Origin: Gelidibacter sp038243395
GTDB taxonomy: Bacteria > Bacteroidota > Bacteroidia > Flavobacteriales > Flavobacteriaceae
Direction of reading: 5' to 3'
Assembly (NCBI GenBank): GCA_038243395.1
Contig: JBBSRC010000003.1
Coordinates: forward strand, 1-64,000
Length of the DNA: 64,000 bases
This document shows positions 49,959-59,656 of the stretch, piece after piece; the first letter of the stretch is position 1, and each line of letters opens with the position of its first letter. The notes under the pieces are model-generated. The model did no database searches. It was not told where the DNA came from and worked only from the letters and a program-made list of their open reading frames with translations. Position numbers and translations under genes: made by a program.

Positions 49959-52709
49959 TTATAGGTTGTTGATTGTCCAGGACACATAATACATTGAACC
50001 AATAGAGCCCGTTCCAATAGCTGTGAAGTACTCTTTGCCTAAAACATTGGTTGCTCCCGCTTTAAAAGTTGACTTTAAAGATGGTACCGTAAAGTTTACT
50101 TGTGCATCCAATGAGTGAAATGCAGGAATGTCGCCATCACCAAAAGTGGCTTGCCAGTAGTATTTATCACTCCATCTCCAGGCCGTATTAAATCCGAAGT
50201 TTTTGAACAAATTTGCGTTACCAAAACTAACTTTTGCTTTGTGTTCTGGGGTGTTAAAACTTGTTTTAAAATCGGGAAAGGAGGCTTGATCAAAATCTTG
50301 TTTAGTGTAAGTATAACTTCCGCCTAAGTCAAAATTTCCGAGAACTTTAGTTTCTAAACCGATAGATCCTCCGTAAGAATTGACATCAGCTTTTGAATTG
50401 GTATACGTTTGGTATACTTGATAATCGCCATTACCAATTGCCGCTAAAGAAAGGGCATTGTCACCTACAGTTCCATAAAAAGGAGCGATTACAACTTCAC
50501 CCGAAATGAAATCTTTGTATTTGTTGTAGTACACACTCATATCAACGATCACCCTATTAACCTTTCCTCTGTAGCCTACTTCTGCAGAAGTGATTTTTTC
50601 AGGTGTTACAAGAGCAGAATTTCCGATTTCTAAATCGGCGGGGTTCAAGGATTCCGCAAAAGCGGATACAGATGATGCTAAATAAGAATTTGTATATGCA
50701 GCTCCACCTGTTTGCGTTAGTTGAGCTGGCTGTCCATAGGCAACTTGACCGGCGGCGCTAATATCATAATTCCTAACATATCTGTCTAAGTTAGAAGGTG
50801 CTGATCCTACAAGAATTGCTCTACCCGCATCAAGGCCGATAAATAAATCTTGAGTGGCAGGGTTTCTGAAACCAGTTTGTACTGACGCTCTAATATTATG
50901 ATTTGGATTTACTGTAAAACCTGCAGAAATTCTTGGAGATACAAATCCATCAAAAAATTCAGATTTGTCATATCGGGCAGATCCTGTTAATTTCAAACGC
51001 ATTTCATTTCCGAGATCGAAGTCTTTTTGCATTTGTGTATAAACTCCAAATTCTGAGTACGGAATATTTCCATCATAATCTGTGTAAATAGTTCCCGAAG
51101 AATTTAGATCGTATTTTCTGTAAGATCCACCGACTTGAATATCAATGACGTCCCATAAGTGGCTGAAGTTGTAATTACCATCGGCATGTGAGTATTTAGA
51201 CTGATCTTTAAATTGTGATCCGGTCGAAAAATTTGGATCCGCAATAATGGCATCAAAAGCAGATTTAAACTCAGGAGTTCCTGGTACCAATCTTCCAGTA
51301 TCTGCAACATTTCTAGCTGCTGCGTGAGCCTGCGCATCAGTTCCACCGCCAAGAGTCGCACCGGCGTAGGTTTGAATGTAATCTCCAAACCATTCAGCGT
51401 CTGGTTTCCAAGCACGGTTAATGTTAATTCCCGTAAAAACCATATCATAAGAATCTCCAGCATTATCGGAAACTACATAACCTCTTAAAAAGAAGTTGTC
51501 ATTTTTAATTTCAATTTTGTGTTGTTGCTGGGTAAAATTAGTGATGGCATATCGATTAGTTCCTTGGTAAATTGTAGATCCTGTACCAATTTTACCAACA
51601 TACTGTATTTCAAAATCGTTAGCCCATGGTCTTAAATATAAGCCCCAGTCTGCCTTAATACTTTCTGCATTGTAATCCGTTAAATCACGTTCTTCATAAC
51701 CCGTTCTGCTAACAACAACATCTGGTATAATTCCTAAACCTCCCGAAGCTGCTCTTATATTTGTCGATACTTCATCCCCATAAACATTATAACCATCATA
51801 ATCAATACTGGCTCTGGTAGCACCACCACTTGGTTTTCCACCATAATTATTGGCGGTCCAGTCAGTTCCTTTTAACCACCCAAAATTCACTTTCGCGGCG
51901 AAGTAGTCATTGAATTTATAAGCCATTCTTAAGCCTGAATCTCTATAAGTATTGTCTCCACTTGCATCTTGTGAGGTAATGCCTTGTTTGTGATATCCGC
52001 TAATACCTTGAAAGTCGAAAGGGTTTTTACTACGCATAAAAAGAATTCCGTTAAATGCGTTCGCACCATATAAAGCAGATGCAGCTCCTGGTAATAACTC
52101 AACACTCAAAACATCGGTTTCATTCATACCTACTAAGTTTCCGATGGGGAAGTTCAACGCGGCAGAAGAATTGTCCATGCCATCCACCAACTGCATAAAA
52201 CGCGTGTTGGCAAAAGTGGCAAATCCTCTTGTGTTAATGGACTTAAAAGTTAAACTGTTCGTATTGACATCAACACCTTTTAAGTTTTCCAGTCCATCAT
52301 AAAATCCAGCGGAGGCGGTGTTTTTTATTTCCTTGAGACCAAATCTTTCAACCGTAACAGGCGATTCAAACACGCGTTCCGGGGTTCTTGACGCCGAGAT
52401 AACTACTTCATCCAAAGAAGTCCCTTCAGTAAGTCTAAAGTCAACAGTTTGAATTGCTGTAGTCACTTGTTTTGTTACCGTCTCAAATCCGACACTACTT
52501 ACTTGAATCGAAAAAGGCGGTGTTTGCGATACATTAAAAGTATAATTTCCGTCAAAGTCTGTGATTGTCCCAGTTGATGTGCCTACAATAATTACATTGG
52601 CACCTGGTAAAGGTTGGCCAGTAGCATCTGTTACGTGTCCTTTTACTGTGGTTTGCGCATAAGTAAGCGCAACACTAAGCAGCATCATAATCTTAAGTAT
52701 TGTTTTCAT
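49959..52709 (-). CDS. TonB-dependent receptor with carboxypeptidase-like N-terminal domain
   Basis: 916 residues. A signal peptide (ending A-L-T-Y-A-Q) is followed by a carboxypeptidase-regulatory-like beta-domain (V-K-G-H-V-T-D-A-T-G-Q-P-L-P-G-A-N, about 22-105), a plug domain (about 115-240, with G-A-A-S-A-L-Y-G-A-N-A-F-N-G) and a 22-strand barrel ending in an aromatic-rich last strand (Y-Y-V-S-W-T-I-N-N-L). It imports a large ligand across the outer membrane using TonB energy. It is shorter than SusC and lacks a SusD partner; instead it is coupled to an SGNH lipoprotein. Confidence 0.94.
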   Translation of the reverse strand: MKTILKIMMLLSVALTYAQTTVKGHVTDATGQPLPGANVIIVGTSTGTITDFDGNYTFNVSQTPPFSIQVSSVGFETVTKQVTTAIQTVDFRLTEGTSLDEVVISASRTPERVFESPVTVERFGLKEIKNTASAGFYDGLENLKGVDVNTNSLTFKSINTRGFATFANTRFMQLVDGMDNSSAALNFPIGNLVGMNETDVLSVELLPGAASALYGANAFNGILFMRSKNPFDFQGISGYHKQGITSQDASGDNTYRDSGLRMAYKFNDYFAAKVNFGWLKGTDWTANNYGGKPSGGATRASIDYDGYNVYGDEVSTNIRAASGGLGIIPDVVVSRTGYEERDLTDYNAESIKADWGLYLRPWANDFEIQYVGKIGTGSTIYQGTNRYAITNFTQQQHKIEIKNDNFFLRGYVVSDNAGDSYDMVFTGININRAWKPDAEWFGDYIQTYAGATLGGGTDAQAHAAARNVADTGRLVPGTPEFKSAFDAIIADPNFSTGSQFKDQSKYSHADGNYNFSHLWDVIDIQVGGSYRKYDLNSSGTIYTDYDGNIPYSEFGVYTQMQKDFDLGNEMRLKLTGSARYDKSEFFDGFVSPRISAGFTVNPNHNIRASVQTGFRNPATQDLFIGLDAGRAILVGSAPSNLDRYVRNYDISAAGQVAYGQPAQLTQTGGAAYTNSYLASSVSAFAESLNPADLEIGNSALVTPEKITSAEVGYRGKVNRVIVDMSVYYNKYKDFISGEVVIAPFYGTVGDNALSLAAIGNGDYQVYQTYTNSKADVNSYGGSIGLETKVLGNFDLGGSYTYTKQDFDQASFPDFKTSFNTPEHKAKVSFGNANLFKNFGFNTAWRWSDKYYWQATFGDGDIPAFHSLDAQVNFTVPSLKSTFKAGATNVLGKEYFTAIGTGSIGSMYYVSWTINNL

Positions 52710-52840
52710 TTTAGGGAGTTAGTTGATTTTGGATACCAATATAAATAATAAAATGATACTTTGAATTGTTTTTATATGAAATTATGCGTGCATAGTATTA
52801 TTTAATAAAGAAATGATTGTTATTTTCGGAATTCCTTAAA

Positions 52841-52888
52841 AAAACAAGGCTAAAAGCTATAATTAAATAGCTTTTAGCCTTGTTTACA
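52841..52888 (-). terminator. Long perfect terminator after glmS
   Basis: AACAAGGCTAAAAGCTAT (52843-52860) pairs with ATAGCTTTTAGCCTTGTT (52867-52884): an 18-base perfect stem with a six-base loop, and an A run at 52838-52843 that supplies the U run on the minus strand. Confidence 0.88.
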
Positions 52889-52924
52889 CATATTTATTTC
52901 AGAATTGGTACTCTGAAAGATTGA

Positions 52925-54772
52925 TTATTCTACCGTAACTGATTTAGCGAGATTTCGTGGTTGATCCACATTTCTCCCTAACATCACTGCAATATGATAT
53001 GATAATAATTGCAAGGGAATCGTTGTTAATAATGGCGATAAATTCTCTAAAGTTTCGGGAACTTCAATGACATAATCTGCCAGTTCTCTAACGTGTTCAT
53101 CACCTTCGGTTACAATGGCAATAATTTTTCCTTTTCGTGCTTTTATCTCCTGAATATTACTGACTATTTTTTCATAATGTCCTTTTTTCGTCGCGACTAT
53201 TATGACCGGCATATTTTCATCAATGAGCGCAATAGGACCATGTTTCATTTCGGCAGCAGGATAGCCTTCCGCATGAATGTATGAGATTTCCTTAAGTTTT
53301 AGCGCGCCTTCTAAAGCGACAGGAAAGTTATAGCCTCGCCCTAAATAAAGCATATTAGGCGAGTCTTTAAAAGTTCTCGCGATCTCTTGGATATGTTTAT
53401 CTGCTTTTAAAGCAGTTTTTACCTTTTCAGGGATAAGTTCAAGTTCTTGCAATTGTCTGCGGTAGTCGGTGCTAGACATAGTGCCTTTCGCTCGGGCTAA
53501 ACGCAATGCTATTAAAGTTAAAACGGTAATTTGAGTGGTAAAAGCTTTAGTGGAAGCTACCCCAATTTCTGGACCTGCATGTGTGTAGGCGCCCGCATTT
53601 GTTTCTCTTGCAATTGACGAGCCAACCACATTACATACTCCAAATACAAAAGCACCTTTAGATTTGGCCAATTTAATAGCCGCTAAAGTATCTGCTGTTT
53701 CCCCGGATTGTGAAATTGAAATCACAACGTCTTTTTCGGTAATAACAGGATTTCTATATCTAAATTCTGAAGCATACTCAACTTCAACAGGAATTCTTGC
53801 TAGGTCTTCAAAAATATACTCGGCTACCAAACCTGCGTGCCATGAAGTTCCACAAGCTACAATAATAATACGATCCGCATTTAAAATACGCTTCATATTG
53901 TCTTCAACCCCCGCCATTTTTATGATGCCTTCATTGACTAATAAACGACCTCTGTAAGTGTCTTTTATTGCCAATGGTTGCTCGTAAATTTCTTTGAGCA
54001 TAAAATGTTCGTAGCCGCCCTTTTCAATCTGCTCTAAATTGAGTTGCAGTTTTTGAATGTAAGGATTAACCAGAGTATCGTCTTGAATTTTTCTGATTTT
54101 GATGTCTTTATCTAATCTAATAATTGCCATTTCTTCATCTTCAAGATAAATAGCATTTTCAGTGTATTCAATGAAAGGAGAAGCATCACTAGCAATAAAA
54201 AACTCACCATCTCCGATGCCAATAGCCAATGGACTTCCTAATTTGGCCACAACAATCTCATTGGGTTTAGTTTTATCAAACACAGCAATGGCGTAAGCTC
54301 CGACAACCTGGTTGAGCGCTATTTGAACTGCTTTTCCGAGTTTGATGTTTTCATTGATCATGACATCTTCAATCAAATTGATCAATACTTCAGTATCCGT
54401 ATCAGATTGAAAAGTATAGCCACGTTGAATAAGTTCTTTCTTTAACGTATCATAATTTTCAATGATGCCATTATGAATGATGGCCAGATTACCTGAATTT
54501 GAAAAATGCGGGTGCGAGTTCACATCATTGGGAACACCATGAGTGGCCCAACGCGTGTGTCCGATACCCAGTTTTCCACTGGTTGACATTTCTTTTTCTA
54601 AGCGCTCCTGCAAATCGGCCACCTTGCCTTTTGTTTTGCACATATTGAGGTCATTGCCATCGTATAAAGCAATACCGGCACTATCGTAGCCTCGGTATTC
54701 TAAACGTTGCAATCCCTTTAAAATAATCGGGTAGGCCTCTCTATGGCCAATGTATCCAACAATTCCACACAT
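52925..54772 (-). CDS. glmS: Glutamine-fructose-6-phosphate aminotransferase (isomerising)
   Basis: 615 residues, full length. N-terminal glutaminase domain with Cys2 (M-C-G-I-V-G-Y-I), H-T-R-W-A-T-H-G near 72 and H-N-G-I-I-E-N near 99; two SIS domains (I-S-Q-S-G-E-T-A-D-T near 350; S-T-K-A-F-T-T-Q near 400), ending with the characteristic K-S-V-T-V-E. It makes glucosamine-6-phosphate for peptidoglycan and LPS. It is the last gene of the run after the GT5-like and DUF4270 genes (6-base gap), a conserved flavobacterial order. Confidence 0.98.
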   Translation of the reverse strand: MCGIVGYIGHREAYPIILKGLQRLEYRGYDSAGIALYDGNDLNMCKTKGKVADLQERLEKEMSTSGKLGIGHTRWATHGVPNDVNSHPHFSNSGNLAIIHNGIIENYDTLKKELIQRGYTFQSDTDTEVLINLIEDVMINENIKLGKAVQIALNQVVGAYAIAVFDKTKPNEIVVAKLGSPLAIGIGDGEFFIASDASPFIEYTENAIYLEDEEMAIIRLDKDIKIRKIQDDTLVNPYIQKLQLNLEQIEKGGYEHFMLKEIYEQPLAIKDTYRGRLLVNEGIIKMAGVEDNMKRILNADRIIIVACGTSWHAGLVAEYIFEDLARIPVEVEYASEFRYRNPVITEKDVVISISQSGETADTLAAIKLAKSKGAFVFGVCNVVGSSIARETNAGAYTHAGPEIGVASTKAFTTQITVLTLIALRLARAKGTMSSTDYRRQLQELELIPEKVKTALKADKHIQEIARTFKDSPNMLYLGRGYNFPVALEGALKLKEISYIHAEGYPAAEMKHGPIALIDENMPVIIVATKKGHYEKIVSNIQEIKARKGKIIAIVTEGDEHVRELADYVIEVPETLENLSPLLTTIPLQLLSYHIAVMLGRNVDQPRNLAKSVTVE

Positions 54773-54778
54773 AATTAA

Positions 54779-56419
54779 TTAGTTGTTTGGTTCAGTATAA
54801 AATATCTCCAAATATAATTTTTTTTCATCACCAATGGCCTTATTGCCATATAGAACTGTTCCTTTTGGAGAGAGTATGGAGCTGACAGGCACTGTTTTGA
54901 TTGGACTGTTTTCAGACGACAGGATTGATTTTTGTGGAAGGGGAACGAGTGTTTTGCTATTGTTATCCAAAGCAGTTTCAGCGTTCACGTTTATAGACAC
55001 TGCAATGCCTAAACTCACATTAGATGAATCCTTTGTTAAAAGATTCTTGATGTGTTCTGTGATTTTTATTTTGTATTTAACGCCTTGAGAATTCTTTTCT
55101 TTACCTACGCGTTGTAATTTTCCAAGATGGTTAATCCTAGAATCATTATCGTTGACCATATCTGCCGAATCAAAAGAGTAATCAGCTAAAGGAATTTTAT
55201 TTTTTGCATCATAAATGTAGATTCGATCAGGTTCCTGACCTTGTGTAAGCGCTTGATCGACCCAAAAAATCAAATTGGCTTCATTGACCAATCTTTTGGC
55301 TTTTTTGAATTTTCCATTCTCTGTTTCAACAAAATCATTTTTGAATTCTTCAAATTCCGTAAGCGTACTCTCATCACTATCTAAGTCAGTACCACCAAAA
55401 AGTTTAATGACTGCCATCGAACCTTGACCGCCTTTAAGGTATAATTTCTCATCTCCCGTAATTGGATCACCGTCAGGAATTGGTAATACTAAATCATTAT
55501 CAAAAAAGTTAATTTTATTATTTGAAAAACCCATTCTATATGAGCCTTCAACACGTTCGCCATCAGTTACAGTTGGAGGTGAGCTGTAATACAGCGTAAT
55601 ATTAGCATTGCCCGATCCTAAATCGAGGAGCATCATACTGCCATTATTATCGATGGCCTGAGCTTCAAAATAAAGACCTCTAAAGTAATTCTGAAAGTTA
55701 TTATCATTGCTCAGTTCAGCTTCTCCGCCTTTAAGAATGATTTTGTTATTCCAGAATTCAGGAGCCATTTTAAATCGCATGGCAGGGGCTAAAAGCGTAC
55801 TATCTTTGCCTTTTTTCAACTTGATTTGTTTGTTGCTTGGCGTGAACTGAGTAATATCCAGTAACTCAGTTCCTCGTAGGGAAGCCAACGGAATTTCACT
55901 TGATGCCGATAAAGAACGGTCAGAATAATACTTTTGAGGCATGTCAAATCCTGCTGAAGGATCAAAACTTCTCAGAAAATAAGTATTCTCATAAATTTTA
56001 AAGTTGATAGGATCGGAACCAAAAATGGAGTCTAACTTATACGAGGTTATTCCTTTTTCGATGCCTTTAGACTGGCTAAAATAAGGAATCGTTAATACTA
56101 CAGAATCTAAAGTTGTTTCCGCAGGAAATTTTGGATTCATTGCGGTTGGCGACAACTGCGTTACAAAACTTGCAGTGGTATTGCCATAGACCAAGTCCTT
56201 GTAAACACCTAATAAATTAGAAGGTAAACCATTGGTTTGAACCGGACCTAACTTTTTGTTATAGGCAATAACCTCATACTGTTTGTCAGAAACTCCAAAA
56301 TTGTTTTCTCCAATAATATCGGAGTCAAGAGATATAAAATCTTTGTCACATGCAACGACTACGGTCATCAATATAGCTAAGACAATTAGGTTTTTTGAGG
56401 CGGATTTTATTTTTTTCAT
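54779..56419 (-). CDS. DUF4270 family lipoprotein
   Basis: 546 residues. Lipoprotein signal (T-V-V-V-A-C-D-K, Cys about 24). The body is beta-rich with the DUF4270 pattern, for example T-T-L-D-S-V-V-L-T-I-P-Y near residue 102, where many Bacteroidota surface lipoproteins have an A-x-x-D-S-V-x-L strand, and L-Y-L-E-I-F-Y-T at the end. Function unknown. Placement between the GT5-like gene and glmS is conserved, from memory, across Flavobacteriaceae and hints at a link with cell-envelope sugar supply, but this is only context. Confidence 0.85.
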   Translation of the reverse strand: MKKIKSASKNLIVLAILMTVVVACDKDFISLDSDIIGENNFGVSDKQYEVIAYNKKLGPVQTNGLPSNLLGVYKDLVYGNTTASFVTQLSPTAMNPKFPAETTLDSVVLTIPYFSQSKGIEKGITSYKLDSIFGSDPINFKIYENTYFLRSFDPSAGFDMPQKYYSDRSLSASSEIPLASLRGTELLDITQFTPSNKQIKLKKGKDSTLLAPAMRFKMAPEFWNNKIILKGGEAELSNDNNFQNYFRGLYFEAQAIDNNGSMMLLDLGSGNANITLYYSSPPTVTDGERVEGSYRMGFSNNKINFFDNDLVLPIPDGDPITGDEKLYLKGGQGSMAVIKLFGGTDLDSDESTLTEFEEFKNDFVETENGKFKKAKRLVNEANLIFWVDQALTQGQEPDRIYIYDAKNKIPLADYSFDSADMVNDNDSRINHLGKLQRVGKEKNSQGVKYKIKITEHIKNLLTKDSSNVSLGIAVSINVNAETALDNNSKTLVPLPQKSILSSENSPIKTVPVSSILSPKGTVLYGNKAIGDEKKLYLEIFYTEPNN

Positions 56420-56467
56420 TACTATCTTTAGATGGATTTAAAAGCAGATAAAACAGTCTTAGCTGGT

Positions 56468-57277
56468 TTAGTTCAATATTGTATTATTGTAAAAGTCACT
56501 ATAAGGCTCAGCAAAGTCTTCTTGTGAAAAATAGTCTAGAACTGGTTTTTTAGAAGCTTCGATGTAATCTTCCAATTCTTTTGGAAGTTCAGCAGACCCT
56601 TTTATCAAGGCATCCGAGTAGTCAATAGCAACCTTCATTAAGTTAATGTAGCTTGGGTTTTCTAAAACCTTAATTGCGGACTCATCGATGTTATCGAATT
56701 TCACTTTGTTTATCATGCCCATATCTAACGTACCTTCAAAGCTTTGATTGTATATAGACGTTACAATTTTGCTATCCGTAAATAATGGCTCGTTTTTATA
56801 ATATTCTTTAAGGTAGATTGGGAGCAAGGACGCTAACCAACCGTTGACGTGTATAACGTCCGGAGCCCAATTGAGTTTTTTTACGGTTTCAATAACACCT
56901 TTAGCAAAAAATATGGCGCGTTCGTCATTATCTGCATAAAGATTGCCATCTTCATCAGTCAATGTCGCTTTTCTCTTAAAGTATTCTTCATTATCAATAA
57001 AATAAACCTGAATTCTTTCTTTAGGAATCGAGGCTACTTTAATGACTAAGGGCATATCCAAGTCGTTGATGACCAAATTAATACCCGAAAGTCTTATTAC
57101 TTCATGCAGTTGATGTCTACGTTCATTTATGTTTCCATACCTTGGCATGAATATTCGTATTTGCCCACCTTGTTTATTTACCATTCTTGGTGCTTCAAAC
57201 GACATTGAAGAAATTTCAGTTTCAGGCAAATAAGGTACAACCTCGGAAGACACGTACAATATTCTCTTATCTTTCAT
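56468..57277 (-). CDS. GT5 glycogen/starch-synthase-like N-terminal domain protein (half-length)
   Basis: 269 residues. It matches the N-terminal Rossmann domain of GT5 glycogen synthases: R-I-L-Y-V-S-S-E-V-V-P-Y near the start, I-R-I-F-M-P-R-Y-G near 38-46, A-P-D-V-I-H-V-N-G-W near 138, and I-V-T-S-I-Y-N-Q-S-F-E-G near 169. The whole C-terminal GT-B half is missing, and the ADP-glucose K-T-G-G-L loop is replaced by E-I-S-S-M-S. As catalysis needs both halves, this is probably not an active glycogen synthase. The stop is clean and stand-alone proteins of this length occur upstream of glmS in related genomes, so it is a real gene with an unknown, perhaps regulatory, role. Confidence 0.8.
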   Translation of the reverse strand: MKDKRILYVSSEVVPYLPETEISSMSFEAPRMVNKQGGQIRIFMPRYGNINERRHQLHEVIRLSGINLVINDLDMPLVIKVASIPKERIQVYFIDNEEYFKRKATLTDEDGNLYADNDERAIFFAKGVIETVKKLNWAPDVIHVNGWLASLLPIYLKEYYKNEPLFTDSKIVTSIYNQSFEGTLDMGMINKVKFDNIDESAIKVLENPSYINLMKVAIDYSDALIKGSAELPKELEDYIEASKKPVLDYFSQEDFAEPYSDFYNNTILN

Positions 57278-57314
57278 AAATCACGTATTTAAAAAAATTA
57301 TAAATTAAAACACG

Positions 57315-57322
57315 CAAAAGTA
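57315..57322 (-). promoter_or_regulatory. -7 box TACTTTTG for the GT5-like gene
   Basis: TAnnTTTG match on the minus strand, 37 bases before the ATG at 57277. Confidence 0.45.
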
Positions 57323-57353
57323 CTAAATTTTATGCAGATTGTTTGTAAAATCT

Positions 57354-57361
57354 TAAGTTTG
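57354..57361 (+). promoter_or_regulatory. -7 box TAAGTTTG for panC
   Basis: TAnnTTTG match on the plus strand, 25 bases before the panC ATG, back-to-back with the box for the GT5-like gene. Confidence 0.45.
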
Positions 57362-57386
57362 CACCTAGTTAATTTTTTGTTATAGG

Positions 57387-58235
57387 ATGATAATCTGCCA
57401 TAAAAAAGAAGATTTAAGACACGCTCTGGACGGGTTAGGTCTCGAAAATAAAACTCTTGGTTTTGTGCCCACTATGGGCGCATTACATGAAGGGCATTTA
57501 TCGTTAATTCAGCAAGGTCTGCTGGAGAATGATAGGATGGTGGTCAGTATTTTTGTCAATCCAACGCAATTTGACAATAATACCGATCTGGAGAAATATC
57601 CAAGAAGCTTAGAGCATGACTTAGAATTATTGCTAACGCTTTCAAATGATATCATTGTTTATGCACCATCGGCTGATGATATTTATGAAGGTAAAATAAC
57701 CTCTGAGAAATTTGACTTTGATGGTTTAGAGCATCAGATGGAAGGGAAATTCCGTAATGGTCATTTTGATGGGGTCGGCACTGTTGTAAAACGTTTATTC
57801 CAAATTGTAAAGCCAGATGTGGCGTATTTCGGAAAGAAGGATTTCCAGCAATTACGAATCATCGAAAAGTTGGTTGAAACGTATCATTTACCTGTAAAAG
57901 TTATAGGTTGTGAGATTTTTAGGGCTGAGGACGGGTTGGCTATGAGTTCAAGAAATGAACGTCTGTCCCAAGTTCAGCGGCAAGCCGTGCCATTTATATA
58001 CGCCACACTAAAAGCTGCCAAAAAACGTTATGGCACAGATAGTGCTAATGACGTCAAGGAATGGGTTGAGAAACAGTTTGCCACTCAGGAATTGCTTGCC
58101 TTGGAATATTTTACCATTGCTGATGAGTTAACCCTAGAATCCACTGAAAAAAAATCAAAATTAAATTCATACCGAGCGTTTATTGCGGTGTTTGTTGGTG
58201 ACATCAGACTTATTGATAATATAGCGCTAAATTAA
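57387..58235 (+). CDS. panC: Pantothenate synthetase (pantoate-beta-alanine ligase)
   Basis: 282 residues. P-T-M-G-A-L-H-E-G-H-L-S-L near residue 28 is the HIGH-type ATP site; F-V-N-P-T-Q-F near 57; A-Y-F-G-K-K-D-F-Q-Q near 147; and M-S-S-R-N near 187 serves as the KMSKS-like loop. It joins pantoate and beta-alanine in CoA synthesis. panD follows 13 bases downstream. Confidence 0.97.
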   Translation: MIICHKKEDLRHALDGLGLENKTLGFVPTMGALHEGHLSLIQQGLLENDRMVVSIFVNPTQFDNNTDLEKYPRSLEHDLELLLTLSNDIIVYAPSADDIYEGKITSEKFDFDGLEHQMEGKFRNGHFDGVGTVVKRLFQIVKPDVAYFGKKDFQQLRIIEKLVETYHLPVKVIGCEIFRAEDGLAMSSRNERLSQVQRQAVPFIYATLKAAKKRYGTDSANDVKEWVEKQFATQELLALEYFTIADELTLESTEKKSKLNSYRAFIAVFVGDIRLIDNIALN

Positions 58236-58236
58236 T

Positions 58237-58244
58237 TATCTTTG
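58237..58244 (+). promoter_or_regulatory. -7 box TATCTTTG between panC and panD
   Basis: Exact TAnnTTTG match ending four bases before the panD ATG. If active it would give a leaderless panD transcript, as proposed for recX. Confidence 0.4.
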
Positions 58245-58248
58245 CCAT

Positions 58249-58599
58249 ATGCAAATACAAGTTGTAAAATCGAAAATTCACCGTGTCAAATGTACCGGGG
58301 CTGAACTACATTATATTGGAAGTATTACCATTGACGAAGATTTAATGGATGCCGCCAATATGATTCAAGGCGAAAAAGTACAAATTGTCAACAATGACAA
58401 TGGCGAACGCTTGGATACCTATATCATTCCTGGTCCAAGAAATTCTGGCGAAATAACCCTTAACGGTGCCGCCGCAAGAAAAGTGGCAGTGGGCGATACT
58501 CTTATTTTGATTACCTATGCGTTTATGGATTTGGAAGAAGCCAGGACATTTAAACCTTCTTTGGTTTTTCCTGACGAAGCGACCAACTTACTTAAATAA
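58249..58599 (+). CDS. panD: Aspartate 1-decarboxylase (pyruvoyl-dependent)
   Basis: 116 residues. The self-cleavage site G-S lies at residues 24-25 in H-Y-I-G-S-I-T-I-D; Ser25 becomes the pyruvoyl group. N-G-A-A-A-R near residue 73 is the second conserved block. It makes beta-alanine for pantothenate and follows panC, forming a pathway pair. Confidence 0.96.
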   Translation: MQIQVVKSKIHRVKCTGAELHYIGSITIDEDLMDAANMIQGEKVQIVNNDNGERLDTYIIPGPRNSGEITLNGAAARKVAVGDTLILITYAFMDLEEARTFKPSLVFPDEATNLLK

Positions 58600-58601
58600 C
58601 A

Positions 58602-59573
58602 TTGAACACCACAACTAAAAAAACCTTAAGAATCGCCTTGCCGGTTTTATTGGCCGCTTTTTTTGGTTGGTATACGTTTTCAAAATTACCCATTAATCAA
58701 ATCATTCCTTATTTTAAGACGGCTAACTATGGCTGGATTGCTTTAGGAATGCTCTTTGGTTTGCTGAGCAATTTGTCAAGAGCCTACCGATGGAAATTTT
58801 TGATTGAGCCTATGGGTTATTCTTTGAGATTTCCCAATAGTATCATGGCAGTTTTCATTACTTATTTGGCTAATTATGGCATCCCTAGATCTGGGGAAGT
58901 GTTGCGGGCTGCGGTTTTGACCAATTACGAAGGTGTGCCCTTTCAAAAGTCATTTGGGACTATTATTGCCGAACGCATGGCCGATTTAGTGATCCTACTC
59001 AGCATTGTAGCAATTACCCTTTTAATCCAATTTGATTTTATATTTAATCTCTTAGAAAAATCCTTTCAGCCAAAAAAACTGATTCTTTTTGGAACAATCG
59101 GAGTTCTTTTTTGCATATCTTTTTTTTGGTATCTTAAAAAAAGCCAGTCTAAGATAGCTTTTAAAGTCAGGAATTTCGTCCGTGGTTTATTAGAGGGTAT
59201 ATTGAGTATCTTTAAAATGGAACACAAATGGGCATTCATTTTCCATACTTTATTCATTTGGTTAATGTATGTCATGATGTTTTTTGTCACTTCATTGGCT
59301 GTAGATGATTTGAAAGGAGTGTCCATTGGTGCTCTTTTAATAGCCTTCATTGCAGGTAGTTTTACCATTGCGGCCACTAATGGCGGCATTTTTGTCTATC
59401 CATTGGCCATTGGTGCTGCTTTTTCTCTTTTTGCTATCCCAGAAAATCCGAGCATTGCTTTTGGATGGATTATGTGGTCCTCCCAAACCTTAATGATTAT
59501 TATTTTGGGGAGTCTTTCCTTCTTGTTTTTACCCATCTATAACCGTAAAAACAAGGGCTTTGACAAAGCGTAA
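58602..59573 (+). CDS. Lysylphosphatidylglycerol synthase transmembrane region/flippase-like (UPF0104) protein
   Basis: 323 residues, about eight membrane helices. It starts at a TTG two bases after the panD stop; no ATG is near and the frame begins directly with T-T-T-K-K and a helix. Conserved spots are S-R-A-Y-R-W-K-F-L near residue 59 and P-R-S-G-E-V-L-R-A near 95, as in the AglD/MprF N-terminal (LPG_synthase_TM) family. The soluble catalytic domain of MprF is absent, so lipid flipping or an unknown membrane role is more likely. Probably co-transcribed with panC-panD. Confidence 0.85.
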   Translation: MNTTTKKTLRIALPVLLAAFFGWYTFSKLPINQIIPYFKTANYGWIALGMLFGLLSNLSRAYRWKFLIEPMGYSLRFPNSIMAVFITYLANYGIPRSGEVLRAAVLTNYEGVPFQKSFGTIIAERMADLVILLSIVAITLLIQFDFIFNLLEKSFQPKKLILFGTIGVLFCISFFWYLKKSQSKIAFKVRNFVRGLLEGILSIFKMEHKWAFIFHTLFIWLMYVMMFFVTSLAVDDLKGVSIGALLIAFIAGSFTIAATNGGIFVYPLAIGAAFSLFAIPENPSIAFGWIMWSSQTLMIIILGSLSFLFLPIYNRKNKGFDKA

Positions 59574-59656
59574 TGCTATGTTAAACATTTAAGAAGGCAG
59601 ATAAAGGGACCGAATATTTTTTTACCTTGCCATAGCTAATTTAATTCTCTATCCCT

